A DNA stretch of 64,000 nt from an uncultured Oscillospiraceae bacterium (GCA_947625815.1 CANQPU010000003.1:62001-126000), one strand, 5' to 3'. Counted from the stretch's first letter, positions 7,297-15,164 are shown. The notes: generated by a model not told the origin, from the letters alone. Made by a program: numbers and translations.

Positions 7297-7914
7297 TCAA
7301 AGCGTCTCGTCGGACTGGCGCTGGAGCTCCTCGCCGTAGCGGAAGACGTAGGATAAAAAGAACAGCGCCGCCGGGATGAGGAAGCGGGACAGCTCCAAGT
7401 GAAAATTCACCGTGTAGCTCTCCACGTACTCCTGGTTCAGAAAATACCCGAACTCAACGAGCCGCAGCTCCATGGCTGTGATCAGCGGTTCGGCGACGCT
7501 GTAAACCGCCACCTGCGCCAGGGACATCCACCCCAGCTTCCTGAGATTCCCCGACACCGTGGAGTCGAAGGGACGTCCCTCCGTCATGGGGGCCAGGATT
7601 CGACGCAAAATGTTCAGCTCCACCACCGCGATGGCAAGCACCAGGGCTCCCGCCAGCAGCATCACGGCCACCGGTACCAGGGGCCGGGTGGTGCCCGGAA
7701 CAAGATGGGCGAGATTCAACCGCACATTTCCCAATGTCACGTGCAGGTCCCCGCCTACCAGCACTGCCGTCATGTCGTCGTATCGGATAGATAGGAAGTA
7801 TACGAAGGTGATAACAAGGCCCACGAGCAGGACGATGGCGGCGGCGATAGAGATTGCCCGGAACACCTTGGCAAAAACGTCCAGTACACGCGCCGTCCTT
7901 TTGAGCTTATCCAT
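7297..7914 (-). CDS. DUF2975 membrane protein
   Basis: A 205-residue integral membrane protein with about four hydrophobic helices. They lie near residues 18-42, 83-106, 133-152 and 178-195, the second around LVPVAVMLLAGALVLAIAVVEL. The RILAPMTEGRPFD segment after helix 2 is characteristic of DUF2975. Start chosen at ATG 7914 (MDKLKRT) with GGGAGGG 7 nt upstream, rather than the longer reading to 7944, which overlaps the promoter. It forms a two-gene unit with the XRE regulator. Confidence 0.82.
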   Translation of the reverse strand: MDKLKRTARVLDVFAKVFRAISIAAAIVLLVGLVITFVYFLSIRYDDMTAVLVGGDLHVTLGNVRLNLAHLVPGTTRPLVPVAVMLLAGALVLAIAVVELNILRRILAPMTEGRPFDSTVSGNLRKLGWMSLAQVAVYSVAEPLITAMELRLVEFGYFLNQEYVESYTVNFHLELSRFLIPAALFFLSYVFRYGEELQRQSDETL

Positions 7915-7946
7915 AGATGCGCCCTCCCTTTTGAAGATGGGCACAG

Positions 7947-7975
7947 TATACCACGGGGCTATATGTTTGTCAACT
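7947..7975 (-). promoter_or_regulatory. Promoter of the DUF2975-XRE pair
   Basis: Minus strand TTGACA (7975-7970), 17-bp spacer, TATACT (7952-7947). Confidence 0.8.
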
Positions 7976-8009
7976 ATAATTTAACGATAAACATTAAAAA
8001 CTTTATGTA

Positions 8010-8453
8010 TTACTTCCCTGTGGACCCGAAGCCGCCGGCGCCGCGCTGGGTCTCGGAGAGCTCCTCCGCCTCCGTAAACTGCGTGAACGCCACGGGCATG
8101 ACCACGAGCTGGGCCACCCGGTCCCCGGGATTGACGGTGACGGGCCTTTCCGAGTGGTTCAGGAGCGCCACCATGTATTCGCCCCGGTAGTCGGAGTCCA
8201 CCACGCCCACCTTGTTGGCGGGGGCCAGGCCCGATTTGGAGGCAAGCCCTGAGCGGGCGAAGACGAAGCCGGCGTAGCCCTCGGGGATCTCGGCGGTGAG
8301 GCCGGTGTGGATGAAGACGGTCTCGCCGGGCGCAACGGTGACGGGGGCGTCCATGCAGGCGTGGAGGTCCGCCCCGGCGGAGAAGGGGGAGCCCCGGGAG
8401 GGCAGTATGGCCCGGGGGTCTAATTTTTTTACCTTGATGGTGATGGGTCCCAT
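8010..8453 (-). CDS. dut: Deoxyuridine 5'-triphosphate nucleotidohydrolase (dUTPase)
   Basis: Hydrolyses dUTP to dUMP and pyrophosphate, keeping uracil out of DNA and feeding dTMP synthesis. The 147-residue trimeric-type enzyme has all five motifs: SAGADLHA (I), ARSGLA (II), NKVGVVDSDYRGEY (III), GDRVAQLVV (IV) and the C-terminal arm RGAGGFGSTGK (V). It lies 70 nt after trxB on the same strand. A GGGCCTCC/GGAGGCCC hairpin sits in that gap, so the genes may be partly uncoupled. Confidence 0.95.
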   Translation of the reverse strand: MGPITIKVKKLDPRAILPSRGSPFSAGADLHACMDAPVTVAPGETVFIHTGLTAEIPEGYAGFVFARSGLASKSGLAPANKVGVVDSDYRGEYMVALLNHSERPVTVNPGDRVAQLVVMPVAFTQFTEAEELSETQRGAGGFGSTGK

Positions 8454-8523
8454 ATGTATGATCCTTTCTGTACTGTCGTTTGAAGGGGCCTCCGCAGGGG
8501 AGGCCCATACAGGGGCTGAAATT

Positions 8524-9441
8524 TTATTTCAGGGAATTCACGTACCGCGCCGCGGCCGTGGCGGCCACGGCTCCGTCGGCGGCGGCGGTGACGAGCTGAC
8601 GGAGGGCCTTCCGGCGGCCGTCCCCGGCCACCCAGACGCCCGGCGTCCCGGACTCGCAGTCCTCGCCCGCTATGGCGTAGCCGCCCTCGTCCAGCTTCAG
8701 CACGTTGGCAAAGGGGGCGTTGTTGGGGATCATGCCGATGGCGGTGAACACCCCCGGCGTGTCGAGGGTCGTCTCCTCCCCCGTCTCCACGTTTTTGACG
8801 CGAAGGGCGGCCACGCGCCCGTTTTCCCCGGCGACCACCTCCGAGGGGACATAGGGCGTCAGGAATTCCACGTTCGCCTTCGCCCCGGCGGCCTCCACCA
8901 GATGCCTCTCCGCCCGGAACTCCCGCCGCCGGTGGACGATGTACACCCGCTCGCACAGGGAGCTTAAGTAGAGGGCGTCCTCAAGGGCGGTGTTGCCGCC
9001 GCCGACCACGGCCACCTTCCGGCCCCGGAAAAAGGCCCCGTCGCAGGAGGCGCAGGTGGAGACCCCGCGCCCGGACAGCTCCGCCCCGCCGGGGCAATCA
9101 AGCTTCCGGTGCCCCGCGCCGGTGGCGATGATGACGGCCAGGGCCTCAAAGTCGCCCTTGGCGGTGTGGACCAGCTTCCCGTCGCCCCGGAGCTCCACGC
9201 CCGTGACGGCGGCGGTCATCACCTCCGCGCCCAGGGCCTGGGCCTGCTTCTGCCAGTTGTCCGCCAGCCGCCAGCCCTCGATCTGGGGGACGGCCGGGAA
9301 ATTTTCCACGTTCTGCGAGTTGATGATCTGCCCGCCGCAGACGGTGATCTCCAGAATGAGGGTGGAGAGCCCCGCCCGCCGGGCGTAGACCGCGGCCGTC
9401 AGCCCCGCGGGCCCGCCGCCGATGATGATGAGATCGTACAT
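8524..9441 (-). CDS. trxB: Thioredoxin-disulfide reductase
   Basis: NADPH-dependent flavoenzyme that reduces thioredoxin. The 305-residue product starts with the FAD dinucleotide-binding motif GGGPAGLTAAVYARRAG. It has the redox-active CASC pair (Cys130 and Cys133), a second GGGNTALEDALYL NADP-binding motif, and ends with GVWVAGDGRRKALRQ where the FAD-contact segment usually reads AGD. It diverges from trxA across a 120-bp promoter region. A minus-strand TATAAT at about 9484-9479 suggests its own promoter overlapping that of trxA, so both genes of the thioredoxin system are likely read together. Confidence 0.95.
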   Translation of the reverse strand: MYDLIIIGGGPAGLTAAVYARRAGLSTLILEITVCGGQIINSQNVENFPAVPQIEGWRLADNWQKQAQALGAEVMTAAVTGVELRGDGKLVHTAKGDFEALAVIIATGAGHRKLDCPGGAELSGRGVSTCASCDGAFFRGRKVAVVGGGNTALEDALYLSSLCERVYIVHRRREFRAERHLVEAAGAKANVEFLTPYVPSEVVAGENGRVAALRVKNVETGEETTLDTPGVFTAIGMIPNNAPFANVLKLDEGGYAIAGEDCESGTPGVWVAGDGRRKALRQLVTAAADGAVAATAAARYVNSLK

Positions 9442-9501
9442 GAGTACCTCCCCGGATGTTTAAATCGCGTATATGGTTATTATACCATAAATTCAAACAA
9501 A

Positions 9502-9530
9502 TTGACAGACCGGTTTGCGGGAATTATAAT
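9502..9530 (+). promoter_or_regulatory. Consensus promoter of trxA
   Basis: TTGACA (9502-9507), 17-bp spacer, TATAAT (9525-9530), an exact sigma-A consensus 31 nt before the start codon. Confidence 0.88.
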
Positions 9531-9561
9531 AATATTACAAAAAAATCAAGGAGGTTTTTTT

Positions 9562-9867
9562 ATGGCCGAGATCGTAAACAGCGGATCCTTTGAGGAAAAG
9601 GTGCTGAAGGCGTCGGGCCCCGTGGTGGTGGACTTTTTCGCTGCCTGGTGCGGGCCCTGCCGGATGCTCTCCCCCATCCTGGAGGAGGTGGAGGCCCGGC
9701 GGCCGGAGGTCGGCTTCGTAAAGGTGGACATCGACGAGTCCCCGGACCTGGCCGCGGCCTACGGCGTCATGAGCGTGCCGACCCTTATGAAATTCGTGGA
9801 CGGCGCCCCCGCCGGGACCAGCGTGGGGCTCCTGCCCCGGGACGAGCTGGAGGCGTTCATCGGCTGA
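9562..9867 (+). CDS. trxA: Thioredoxin
   Basis: A 101-residue thioredoxin, the disulfide-reducing partner of TrxB. The active site WCGPC is at residues 29-33 (Cys30, Cys33), and the cis-proline motif is GVMSVPTLMKF. It is close to the usual thioredoxin length of about 105. ATG 9562 follows AAGGAGG by 8 nt; upstream in-frame sequence crosses the promoter and is not coding. It converges with the C39-like peptidase gene, with only 11 nt between the stops. Confidence 0.95.
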   Translation: MAEIVNSGSFEEKVLKASGPVVVDFFAAWCGPCRMLSPILEEVEARRPEVGFVKVDIDESPDLAAAYGVMSVPTLMKFVDGAPAGTSVGLLPRDELEAFIG

Positions 9868-9878
9868 CAGCGCCGGGC

Positions 9879-10787
9879 TCACCCCGGGGCCCTCTCATAG
9901 GACCACAGGTCGCGTATCTCCCCCTCCAGCTCCTCCCAGAGCCAGACGTGGCAGTTGGAGGGGCGGTTGGGGTCCAGGAGGGCGTAGCCCCCGTCCGCGA
10001 AGGCGGTGAGGACGATGTAGTGCCCCTCGTCGGTGAAGTGCCCCGGCCCCATCACGCAGATGACGGGCCGCCCCGCGTCCAGCTCCGCCCTCACCGTGGG
10101 CTCCCACAGGGGCAGCTCCCGGGCGGCGAGCCCGAATGACGCCGCGCCCTGGGAAAAGAGAGTCCAGGCCGTGCCGCGGCCCTCCACGCAGTAGCCGTTT
10201 TCAACGGCGAACTTCGCCACCGCCGCCGGGGTCAGCGTCCCGTCGCCGGTGAGGCCCATGGCCACCATGCTGAGCGCCGTGGGGCCGCAGCCCGTCCAGC
10301 CCATGAGCCCCGCGCCGTACCGGCAGTAGCCCCAGCGGGCGTCCCACTGGAAAAGCCGCGGGATGAGGCCGGGCTCCAGCTCCCCGGAGAGGTCCAGGGT
10401 GACGTCAAAGTCCGTGACGGACGTGAACCCCTCCACAAACTCCCGGGCCTCCGGGTTCTTCTCCGCCAGGTCCGCGAAGGCGTCGGCCAGCTCCGGGGGA
10501 TAATCGGGCGTCTCCCTCTCCCCCGTCTCCCCCGTCTCCGCCGCCGCTCCCCCCTCCGCCTCTCCGTCCGCCGCCCCGTCCCCCGGGCCCTGCTCCTGCC
10601 CGCCTCCCGGCGGGCAATACGCCGGCCCGGACGGCTCCGTCGCCCCTTTTCCCGGCGCCAGAAGCCAGAAGAGGACCGCCGCCGCGGCGGCGGCCAGCAG
10701 CAGCCGCCTGCGCCTCCGGCGCCGCTTCTCCCGTCTGCGTCTCTCCCGCGCGATGCGGGTCATTACCTGCCTTCCCCGGTCCTCCAT
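9879..10787 (-). CDS. Membrane-anchored C39-like cysteine peptidase domain protein
   Basis: A 302-residue protein with a strongly basic N terminus (runs of Arg and Lys) before one hydrophobic helix (about residues 29-43). A low-complexity Gly/Glu/Pro linker and a C-terminal Peptidase_C39_2 domain outside the membrane follow. The domain shows RLFQWDARWGY, the catalytic cysteine in GWTGCGPTALSMV, and the histidine in DEGHYIVLTAF followed by LLDPN, which supplies the third residue. Such proteins are predicted extracellular peptidases or bacteriocin-processing-like enzymes; the substrate is unknown. An internal ATG (MTRIARE) near 10763 is an alternative start. Confidence 0.8.
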   Translation of the reverse strand: MEDRGRQVMTRIARERRRREKRRRRRRRLLLAAAAAAVLFWLLAPGKGATEPSGPAYCPPGGGQEQGPGDGAADGEAEGGAAAETGETGERETPDYPPELADAFADLAEKNPEAREFVEGFTSVTDFDVTLDLSGELEPGLIPRLFQWDARWGYCRYGAGLMGWTGCGPTALSMVAMGLTGDGTLTPAAVAKFAVENGYCVEGRGTAWTLFSQGAASFGLAARELPLWEPTVRAELDAGRPVICVMGPGHFTDEGHYIVLTAFADGGYALLDPNRPSNCHVWLWEELEGEIRDLWSYERAPG

Positions 10788-10892
10788 GTCCTCATCCCCC
10801 CGTTCTCCGCCCCACTATACCCCCCGTCCGCATCCGTTTTGCATGCCGGCGGCATGGTAAATGTATATTCCCGCCGTCAAAAAAGAAAACAA

Positions 10893-10928
10893 GGCACCGC
10901 CCCGCGCCATGTGGCGCGGGGCGGTGCC
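10893..10928. terminator. Perfect 16-bp hairpin
   Basis: GGCACCGCCCCGCGCC and its exact complement flank a 4-nt ATGT loop. It stands directly left of an H1-type hairpin, the arrangement seen where the dispersed element abuts a terminator. No T tract follows. Confidence 0.6.
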
Positions 10929-10933
10929 AGAAG

Positions 10934-10976
10934 CTGTCGGAAAAGGCCGTATGGCCTTTTCCGACAGGGGGAAACG
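10934..10976 (+). repeat. Reduced copy of the dispersed structured element (hairpin H1 only)
   Basis: CTGTCGGAAAAGGCC, a short loop and GGCCTTTTCCGACAG, followed by the shared GGGGGAAACGT. The later parts of the element are missing. Confidence 0.7.
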
Positions 10977-11017
10977 TCAATGTCATTCGGTTAAGAAAGA
11001 TATGATACACAGGAAAA

Positions 11018-11039
11018 GGGCGGGTCTGGGACCCGCCCC
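11018..11039. repeat. GGGCGGGT palindromic repeat
   Basis: GGGCGGGTCTGGGACCCGCCC in the context AAAA...CTACGA, the same form as at 26212-26232. Confidence 0.75.
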
Positions 11040-11110
11040 TACGAGCACATACGGAAGCGTAATGTTTAATCGACACCATAAGCGTCACTTGAAACCTGTT
11101 TTATATACAC

Positions 11111-11160
11111 AAAAACACCGTATTGGCCCGGGCAACCGGCGGCCTCTACGGTGTTTTTTT
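11111..11160 (-). terminator. Terminator of the XRE-immA operon
   Basis: ACACCGTA (11115-11122) pairs with TACGGTGT (11147-11154). An inner GGCC/GGCC stem extends it, and T runs flank both sides (TTTTT on the minus strand, T8 on the +). It lies about 95 nt past the immA stop. Confidence 0.7.
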
Positions 11161-11171
11161 TAATGCTGCGT

Positions 11172-11241
11172 TTCAAGGAAAACCTTTCAGTTTTCTTGTA
11201 GGGGCGGGTTCCAAACCCGCCCGCTTCATTCTCCTTATAAG
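11172..11241. repeat. Composite palindromic repeat, copy 1
   Basis: A segment reading TTTCAAGGAAAACCTTTCAG, then TCTTGTAGGGGCGGGTT, a complementary arm and a C/T-rich tail ending CTCCTTA. The same order is found at 63676-63745. Confidence 0.65.
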
Positions 11242-11253
11242 GACATTGGCCGG

Positions 11254-11781
11254 TCATGGATCCCCGCCGGAGAGGAAGCGGGAGGCGTGGGTCTGGGGAC
11301 GCAGGGGGACGCCGCGGGAGATGAGGGCGTCGGCCTTCAGGGCCACAAGGTTGATGTCGGAGGCCATGGCGGAGGCGATGCCGTGGATGTCCAGGCCCTG
11401 ACGGATGTAGTCCAGGACCTCCTCGTCGGGGAGAAGCAGCTCGGCGGCAAAGACGTTGGCCTCGTACTCCATCCGGTCCGAGCCCATGTCGAAGATGTTG
11501 AATTCCCGGAAGCCCCCCAGCCTCCGGGCCTCCAGCCGGTGCAGGCAGTGGTGGCCCAGCTCGTGGGAGAGGACGATCCGCTCCATCACCGGGTCCAGAT
11601 CCGCCTTTATGAAAATGAAGGGGTTGCGCATGATGACCTTGTAGGCGCCCTTCTGACGCTCAAAGGCCCGGGGCAGGATCTCCACCCCCAGCGCCGCGGC
11701 CAGCTCCCCGGGGTCCCGGGTGCCGTACCGCCCCGTGAGCTCCCGGACCCGCTCCGCGATCTCCTGTATTTTGATATACAT
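11254..11781 (-). CDS. immA: ImmA/IrrE family metallopeptidase
   Basis: Zinc protease of the COG2856 family that in known systems (ImmA of ICEBs1, IrrE of Deinococcus) cleaves an XRE-family repressor after DNA damage. The 175-residue protein has the motif SHELGHHCLHR (HExxH) and an EYEANVFAAELLLP segment that supplies the third zinc ligand. ATG 11781 is preferred because GGTGG lies just upstream; a GTG at 11790 is possible. It is 29 to 38 nt downstream of the XRE repressor gene on the same strand. No integrase or conjugation gene is near, so this is probably a chromosomal stress switch. Confidence 0.85.
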   Translation of the reverse strand: MYIKIQEIAERVRELTGRYGTRDPGELAAALGVEILPRAFERQKGAYKVIMRNPFIFIKADLDPVMERIVLSHELGHHCLHRLEARRLGGFREFNIFDMGSDRMEYEANVFAAELLLPDEEVLDYIRQGLDIHGIASAMASDINLVALKADALISRGVPLRPQTHASRFLSGGDP

Positions 11782-11818
11782 TTCTACCACCAGATCAAAA
11801 AGTCCCGCCGGAAGCCGT

Positions 11819-12208
11819 TTACTTGCTGTATTTCCGGTTCTTCTCCTTGGCGATCCAGTAGGCCTCCTGGATCGCCCGGAGCATCTCGTCCTTGTCCTCG
11901 TCGGCCAGCTCGCCGCCGGCGAAGAGGGCCGTGGCCTCCCGCACCAGGGCCTCCGCCTGACGGCGGCCCGAGGCGCCGTACCGCTCCCCGGCCCGGGAGA
12001 CGAAGTCCTCGTCCTCCGTCAGAAGGTAGTTCACGTCGCACCCGAAAAGCTCCGCCAGCTTTACGTAGATCTCCCGGTTCCGGGGGTAGACCCCCTCCTG
12101 CTCATAAGAGCCGTAGGCCCGCCGGGAGATGCCCGCCGCCCGCGCCGCCTCCTCCTGCGAGAGGCGTTTTTCCGTTCTCAGCGTCCTGATCTTCTCTCCG
12201 AATTTCAT
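11819..12208 (-). CDS. XRE-family repressor (ImmR/DdrO-like)
   Basis: A 129-residue regulator. The N-terminal HTH spans residues 17-45 (KRLSQEEAARAAGISRRAYGSYEQEG), followed by a PRNREIYVKLAELFGCDVNYLLTEDED segment typical of SinR/ImmR-type proteins. The C-terminal part is helical and acidic and could be the site cut by the ImmA partner. Start ATG 12208 follows AAAGGAG. A perfect 19-bp palindrome lies 14 nt upstream and related half-sites overlap the divergent polymerase promoter, so I infer that it represses both itself and the polymerase-YolD operon. Confidence 0.88.
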   Translation of the reverse strand: MKFGEKIRTLRTEKRLSQEEAARAAGISRRAYGSYEQEGVYPRNREIYVKLAELFGCDVNYLLTEDEDFVSRAGERYGASGRRQAEALVREATALFAGGELADEDKDEMLRAIQEAYWIAKEKNRKYSK

Positions 12209-12221
12209 GCCGTCTCCTTTG

Positions 12222-12240
12222 TGAGAAGTTCAACTTCTCA
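12222..12240. promoter_or_regulatory. Palindromic operator between repressor and polymerase genes
   Basis: TGAGAAGTTCAACTTCTCA is a perfect 9+1+9 inverted repeat. Related sequences occur in the polymerase promoter spacer (GTGAAGTTAAAT, about 12266-12277) and just downstream of its -10 box (GGGAAGTTCAACTACC, about 12298-12313). The spacing suits a repressor acting on both divergent transcripts. Confidence 0.75.
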
Positions 12241-12258
12241 AATGATAAAAATTACCCC

Positions 12259-12287
12259 TTGACAAGTGAAGTTAAATCTCCTATAAT
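12259..12287 (+). promoter_or_regulatory. Promoter of the Y-family polymerase operon
   Basis: TTGACA (12259-12264), 17-bp spacer, TATAAT (12282-12287), exact consensus. An AGTTAAAT half-site lies in the spacer. The leader is about 115 nt and includes an inverted repeat, TATGGGAAG with CTTCCCATA. Confidence 0.88.
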
Positions 12288-12408
12288 CGGGGTGTATGGG
12301 AAGTTCAACTACCGTAATTGTACATCCGGCTTCCCATATTGTCAAGAGGGAAAAAGCGGTCATCCGGAATTTCGCGCGGGCGGGGCGCCCGGTGGGGAGG
12401 CGGTCCCG

Positions 12409-13770
12409 GTGGGGGCGTATATCTGCATCGACCTCAAGTCCTTCTACGCCTCCGTGGAGTGCGTGGCGCGGGGGCTGGATCCGCTGACGGCCAGGCTTGT
12501 GGTGGCGGACGAGGAGCGGACGGACAAGACCATCTGCCTTGCGGTGTCGCCGGCGCTGAAGGCCTACGGCGTGCCGGGGCGGCCCCGGCTTTTTGAGGTC
12601 TATGAGCGGCTGCGGGAGGTGAAGGCCCGGACGGGGGAGGACGTGGATTTCATCGTGGCCCGGCCCCGGATGGGGCTCTATGTGGACGTGTCCTCCAGGA
12701 TCTACGCCGCCTATCTGCGGTACGTCTCCCCGGAGGACATCCACGTCTACTCCATCGACGAGGTGTTCATCGACGCCTCCCGGTATCTGCGCCCGCGCCG
12801 CCAGACGCCGGAGGAGCTGGCCGGGGAGATGATCCGGGAGGTGCTCTCCGAGACGGGCATCACCGCCACGGCGGGCATCGGGTCGAATCTTTATCTGGCC
12901 AAGATCGCCATGGACATCGTGGCGAAAAAGGCGCGGCCGGACAAAAACGGCGTCCGCATGGCGGCCCTCACCGAGGAGAGCTACCGGAGGCTCCTCTGGG
13001 ACCACCTGCCCCTGACGGATTTCTGGCAGACGGGGCCCGGGACGGTCCGGCGTCTGGAAAGGCTGGGCGTCCACACCATGGGGGAGCTGGCGCGGCTGAG
13101 CCTCACCGGCGAGGACGCCCTTTACCGGGCCTTCGGGGTCAACGCGGAGCTGCTCATCGACCACGCCTGGGGGCTGGAGAGCTGCACCATGGCGGACATC
13201 AAGGCCTACCGGCCGGCGGACAGGTCCGTAAGCTCCGGGCAGGTCCTGAGCCGCCCCTATACCTTTGACGAGGCCCGCGTGGTCATCCGGGAGATGGCGG
13301 AGGATCTGACCATGGAGCTCATGGCCAGGGGGCTGGTCACCGACGGCGTGGTCCTGCACGTCGGATATGACCGGGAGAACGCCGCCTGGGAGGGGCCGCG
13401 GGAGCGGGACCACTACGGCAGGGCCGTCCCGCCCCCCGCCCACGGCACCGCGGGCCTTTCGGAGCCCACGGACGAGCTGGAGCCCATCACGGCGGCGGTC
13501 CTGGCCCTCTTTGACAGGCTCGTCAACCGGGGCCTGGCCGTCCGGCGGCTGAACGTGGCGGCCATACGCCTGACGCGGGAGGAGGAGCGGGAGGAGCAGA
13601 CCAGCCTTTTTGAGGACCCCGCGGCCAGGGAAAAGCGCCGGCAGCTCCAGAAGGCGGTGCTCGCGGTGCGGGACAAATACGGGAAAAACGCCCTTTTGCG
13701 GGGCCACGATTTTTTGGAGGGGGCCACGGCGAGGGCCCGACACGGACAGATCGGAGGACACAGAAAATGA
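12409..13770 (+). CDS. Y-family DNA polymerase (UmuC/UvrX type, translesion)
   Basis: Error-prone polymerase for bypass of DNA lesions. The 453-residue product begins GAYICIDLKSFYASVECVARG, with the first catalytic Asp in the first strand and the FYASVE steric-gate region. The second catalytic pair is in HVYSIDEVFIDAS. The TAGIGSNLYLAKIAMDIVAKK fingers/thumb motif and a little-finger domain follow. GTG 12409 is chosen because GGGGAGG precedes it by 8 nt and the family starts here; an upstream frame open to 12259 begins in the promoter. It is coupled (ATGA overlap) to a YolD-like gene and sits opposite an XRE/ImmA pair, which suggests DNA-damage induction without LexA. Confidence 0.9.
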   Translation: MGAYICIDLKSFYASVECVARGLDPLTARLVVADEERTDKTICLAVSPALKAYGVPGRPRLFEVYERLREVKARTGEDVDFIVARPRMGLYVDVSSRIYAAYLRYVSPEDIHVYSIDEVFIDASRYLRPRRQTPEELAGEMIREVLSETGITATAGIGSNLYLAKIAMDIVAKKARPDKNGVRMAALTEESYRRLLWDHLPLTDFWQTGPGTVRRLERLGVHTMGELARLSLTGEDALYRAFGVNAELLIDHAWGLESCTMADIKAYRPADRSVSSGQVLSRPYTFDEARVVIREMAEDLTMELMARGLVTDGVVLHVGYDRENAAWEGPRERDHYGRAVPPPAHGTAGLSEPTDELEPITAAVLALFDRLVNRGLAVRRLNVAAIRLTREEEREEQTSLFEDPAAREKRRQLQKAVLAVRDKYGKNALLRGHDFLEGATARARHGQIGGHRK

Positions 13771-14153
13771 ACGAATACATCCAGCTCAACGGTATGAAAA
13801 GGGCCCAATCGACGCGGCCGCCCATGACCCGGGCCGATCGGGCCAAGCTCTTCGCCCCCTTCGCGGCGCTGAGGGGCTTTGAGGAGTCGGTCCATGCCCG
13901 GGAGCGGCTCTACGTCCCCCGGCCCGAGCCGGCGGAGGACCGGCAGGAGCAGCTCGACCGGCGTCTAAGAGCCCTGCGCCGGGGCGACAGGGTCACCGTC
14001 ACCTGGTTCGAGCCGCTGAAGGTGGAGGACGGACGGGAGCTGGGGCAGTACCGGGTCACCGCCGGCGAGTACCTGTGCCCCGTCTCCGGCGTCCTCGTGC
14101 TGACGACCGCCCGGATCGAGACGAAAAACATCCTGGACCTGGGCCGGCGGTAG
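13767..14153 (+). CDS. YolD-like protein
   Basis: A 128-residue YolD family protein. Family members accompany Y-family polymerases and are thought to assist or regulate translesion synthesis. The N-terminal signature is RPPMTRADRAKLFAPFAALRGFEES, and the C-terminal half has the VTVTWFEPLKVEDGRELGQYRV segment of the family. It starts within the stop codon of the polymerase gene and ends directly before a dispersed structured element whose left flank is the operon terminator. Confidence 0.85.
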   Translation: MNEYIQLNGMKRAQSTRPPMTRADRAKLFAPFAALRGFEESVHARERLYVPRPEPAEDRQEQLDRRLRALRRGDRVTVTWFEPLKVEDGRELGQYRVTAGEYLCPVSGVLVLTTARIETKNILDLGRR

Positions 14154-14422
14154 ACAAGCTGAGAGCCCGGAGGGAAACCTCCGGGCTCTGAGGCTGTCGG
14201 AAAAAGCCCTGACGGGCTTTTTCCGACAGGGGGAACGTGCGGGCAATTTTCTCTGAATTTTGCGAAATTCCGAGGAAATTGCCCTGCTGTCGCCCTGCGC
14301 GCGCCTCAAGCGGCACACTTGGGCGACAAAAGGTATTTTTTCCGACGCACATGTCGCCGGAAAAAATATTGAATTTGAGTTTTTTTACAAGCTGAGAGCC
14401 CGGAGGGAAAACTCCGGGCTCT
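14154..14422 (+). repeat. Dispersed structured element, copy A, with flanking terminator duplication
   Basis: A core of about 197 nt (14190-14386) lies between two 36-nt direct repeats (14154-14189 and 14387-14422) with one mismatch. Each repeat is ACAAGCT plus a hairpin of arms AGAGCCCGGAG and CTCCGGGCTCT. The core holds four hairpins: H1 (14194-14229), H2 starting GGGCAATTT with loop TGCG, H3 with arms GTCGCCC and GGGCGAC, and H4 with arms TTTTTTCCG and CGGAAAAAA around a CACATGTC loop. It is in sense orientation after the YolD gene. Copies B and C have the same plan with covarying stems. Confidence 0.85.
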
Positions 14423-14450
14423 CCTGGACCGCGCGTCACGCCGGCGGCGA

Positions 14451-15164
14451 TCAGACATTGCTTTGTTCTCTCTTCCACTGTGACGTCTCTTCCCCGCGGC
14501 TTTTCCTTTTCCCGCGGGCGATCAGGTACGCGAAAAGGCAGATGGGCACGGCCGCCAGAAGGTCAAGGACGGAGTGCTGTTTTATAAAGACCGTGGAGAC
14601 GGAGATCAGCACCGCCGCCGCCCCGAAGGCGGCCCTCCACCCCGGCGAGCGGAAATGCCGGCTGTCCCACGCGCCGAACATGGCCGCCGCCGAGCCGATC
14701 ACGTGGATGGACGGGCACACGTTCGTATTGGTGTCGAACTCGTAAAAGCGCCGGATGAAGCGGGTGAGGATGTTGTCCCGCTCAAAGCTGAGCGGCCGGA
14801 GCTCCTGACAGTTGGGGAACAGTATGTAGATCAGGATCGCCGCGGAATAGGAGACTATGATGAAGCGCATCATCCGTTTGAAGGCCTCCGGGTCGAACAG
14901 GAGCGTATAGAGGAGGACGCCCGTTAAATAGACGAACCAGAAGAGATAGGGGATCAGGAAGTATTCGCAGAAGGGAATGGCGTCGTCCAGGGCGCAGTGG
15001 ACGGGCGTGTAGGCCCCCCGGATCCACAACCGCTCCACCGTCAGGAACAGCAGCCCATACACCGGCCAGAACGCCAGGAGCTTCAGATGCTCAAACTCCG
15101 GCGTATTCAGCCGGCTGAACCGGAACCTCCGGTAATCCACCATATCCGTTTTCCGTATGTTCAT
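14451..15164 (-). CDS. PAP2-superfamily membrane phosphatase
   Basis: A 237-residue membrane protein with about five or six helices. The phosphatase motifs are NVCPSIHVIGS (motif 2, PSxH) and VFIKQHSVLDLLAA (motif 3, histidine nucleophile region followed by Asp). Motif 1 is partly recognisable around NCQELRPLSFERD. This layout resembles inositol-phosphotransferase/PAP2-like lipid phosphatases. It follows a glycosyltransferase by 60 nt at the end of the MarR-CrtO-like operon, so it probably acts on a lipid-linked glycan or phosphatidate, which is inference from neighbours. Confidence 0.82.
   Translation of the reverse strand: MNIRKTDMVDYRRFRFSRLNTPEFEHLKLLAFWPVYGLLFLTVERLWIRGAYTPVHCALDDAIPFCEYFLIPYLFWFVYLTGVLLYTLLFDPEAFKRMMRFIIVSYSAAILIYILFPNCQELRPLSFERDNILTRFIRRFYEFDTNTNVCPSIHVIGSAAAMFGAWDSRHFRSPGWRAAFGAAAVLISVSTVFIKQHSVLDLLAAVPICLFAYLIARGKRKSRGEETSQWKREQSNV

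Larger units (their letters stand above)
10788..11253. other. Gene-free repeat-rich interval
   Basis: No open frame here has a convincing ribosome site. The interval holds a perfect hairpin (10893-10928), a reduced copy of the dispersed four-hairpin element (10934-10976), two GGGCGGGT palindromes (11018-11039 and 11201-11222) and the immA terminator (11111-11160). Confidence 0.7.

Noticed and set aside
11254-12208. XRE-ImmA pair considered as part of an integrative element or prophage.
   Set aside because: No integrase, excisionase, relaxase or phage structural gene is present, and the divergent genes are a polymerase and YolD.
12259-12408. Upstream extension of the Y-family polymerase frame.
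   Set aside because: It begins within the -35 box of a consensus promoter, and a GTG at 12409 with GGGGAGG fits the family start.
14280-14400. Short peptides encoded in the dispersed elements (HTWATKGIF-like in copies A and C).
   Set aside because: The similarity comes from the conserved H3-H4 nucleotides; there is no ribosome site and copy B does not keep the frame.
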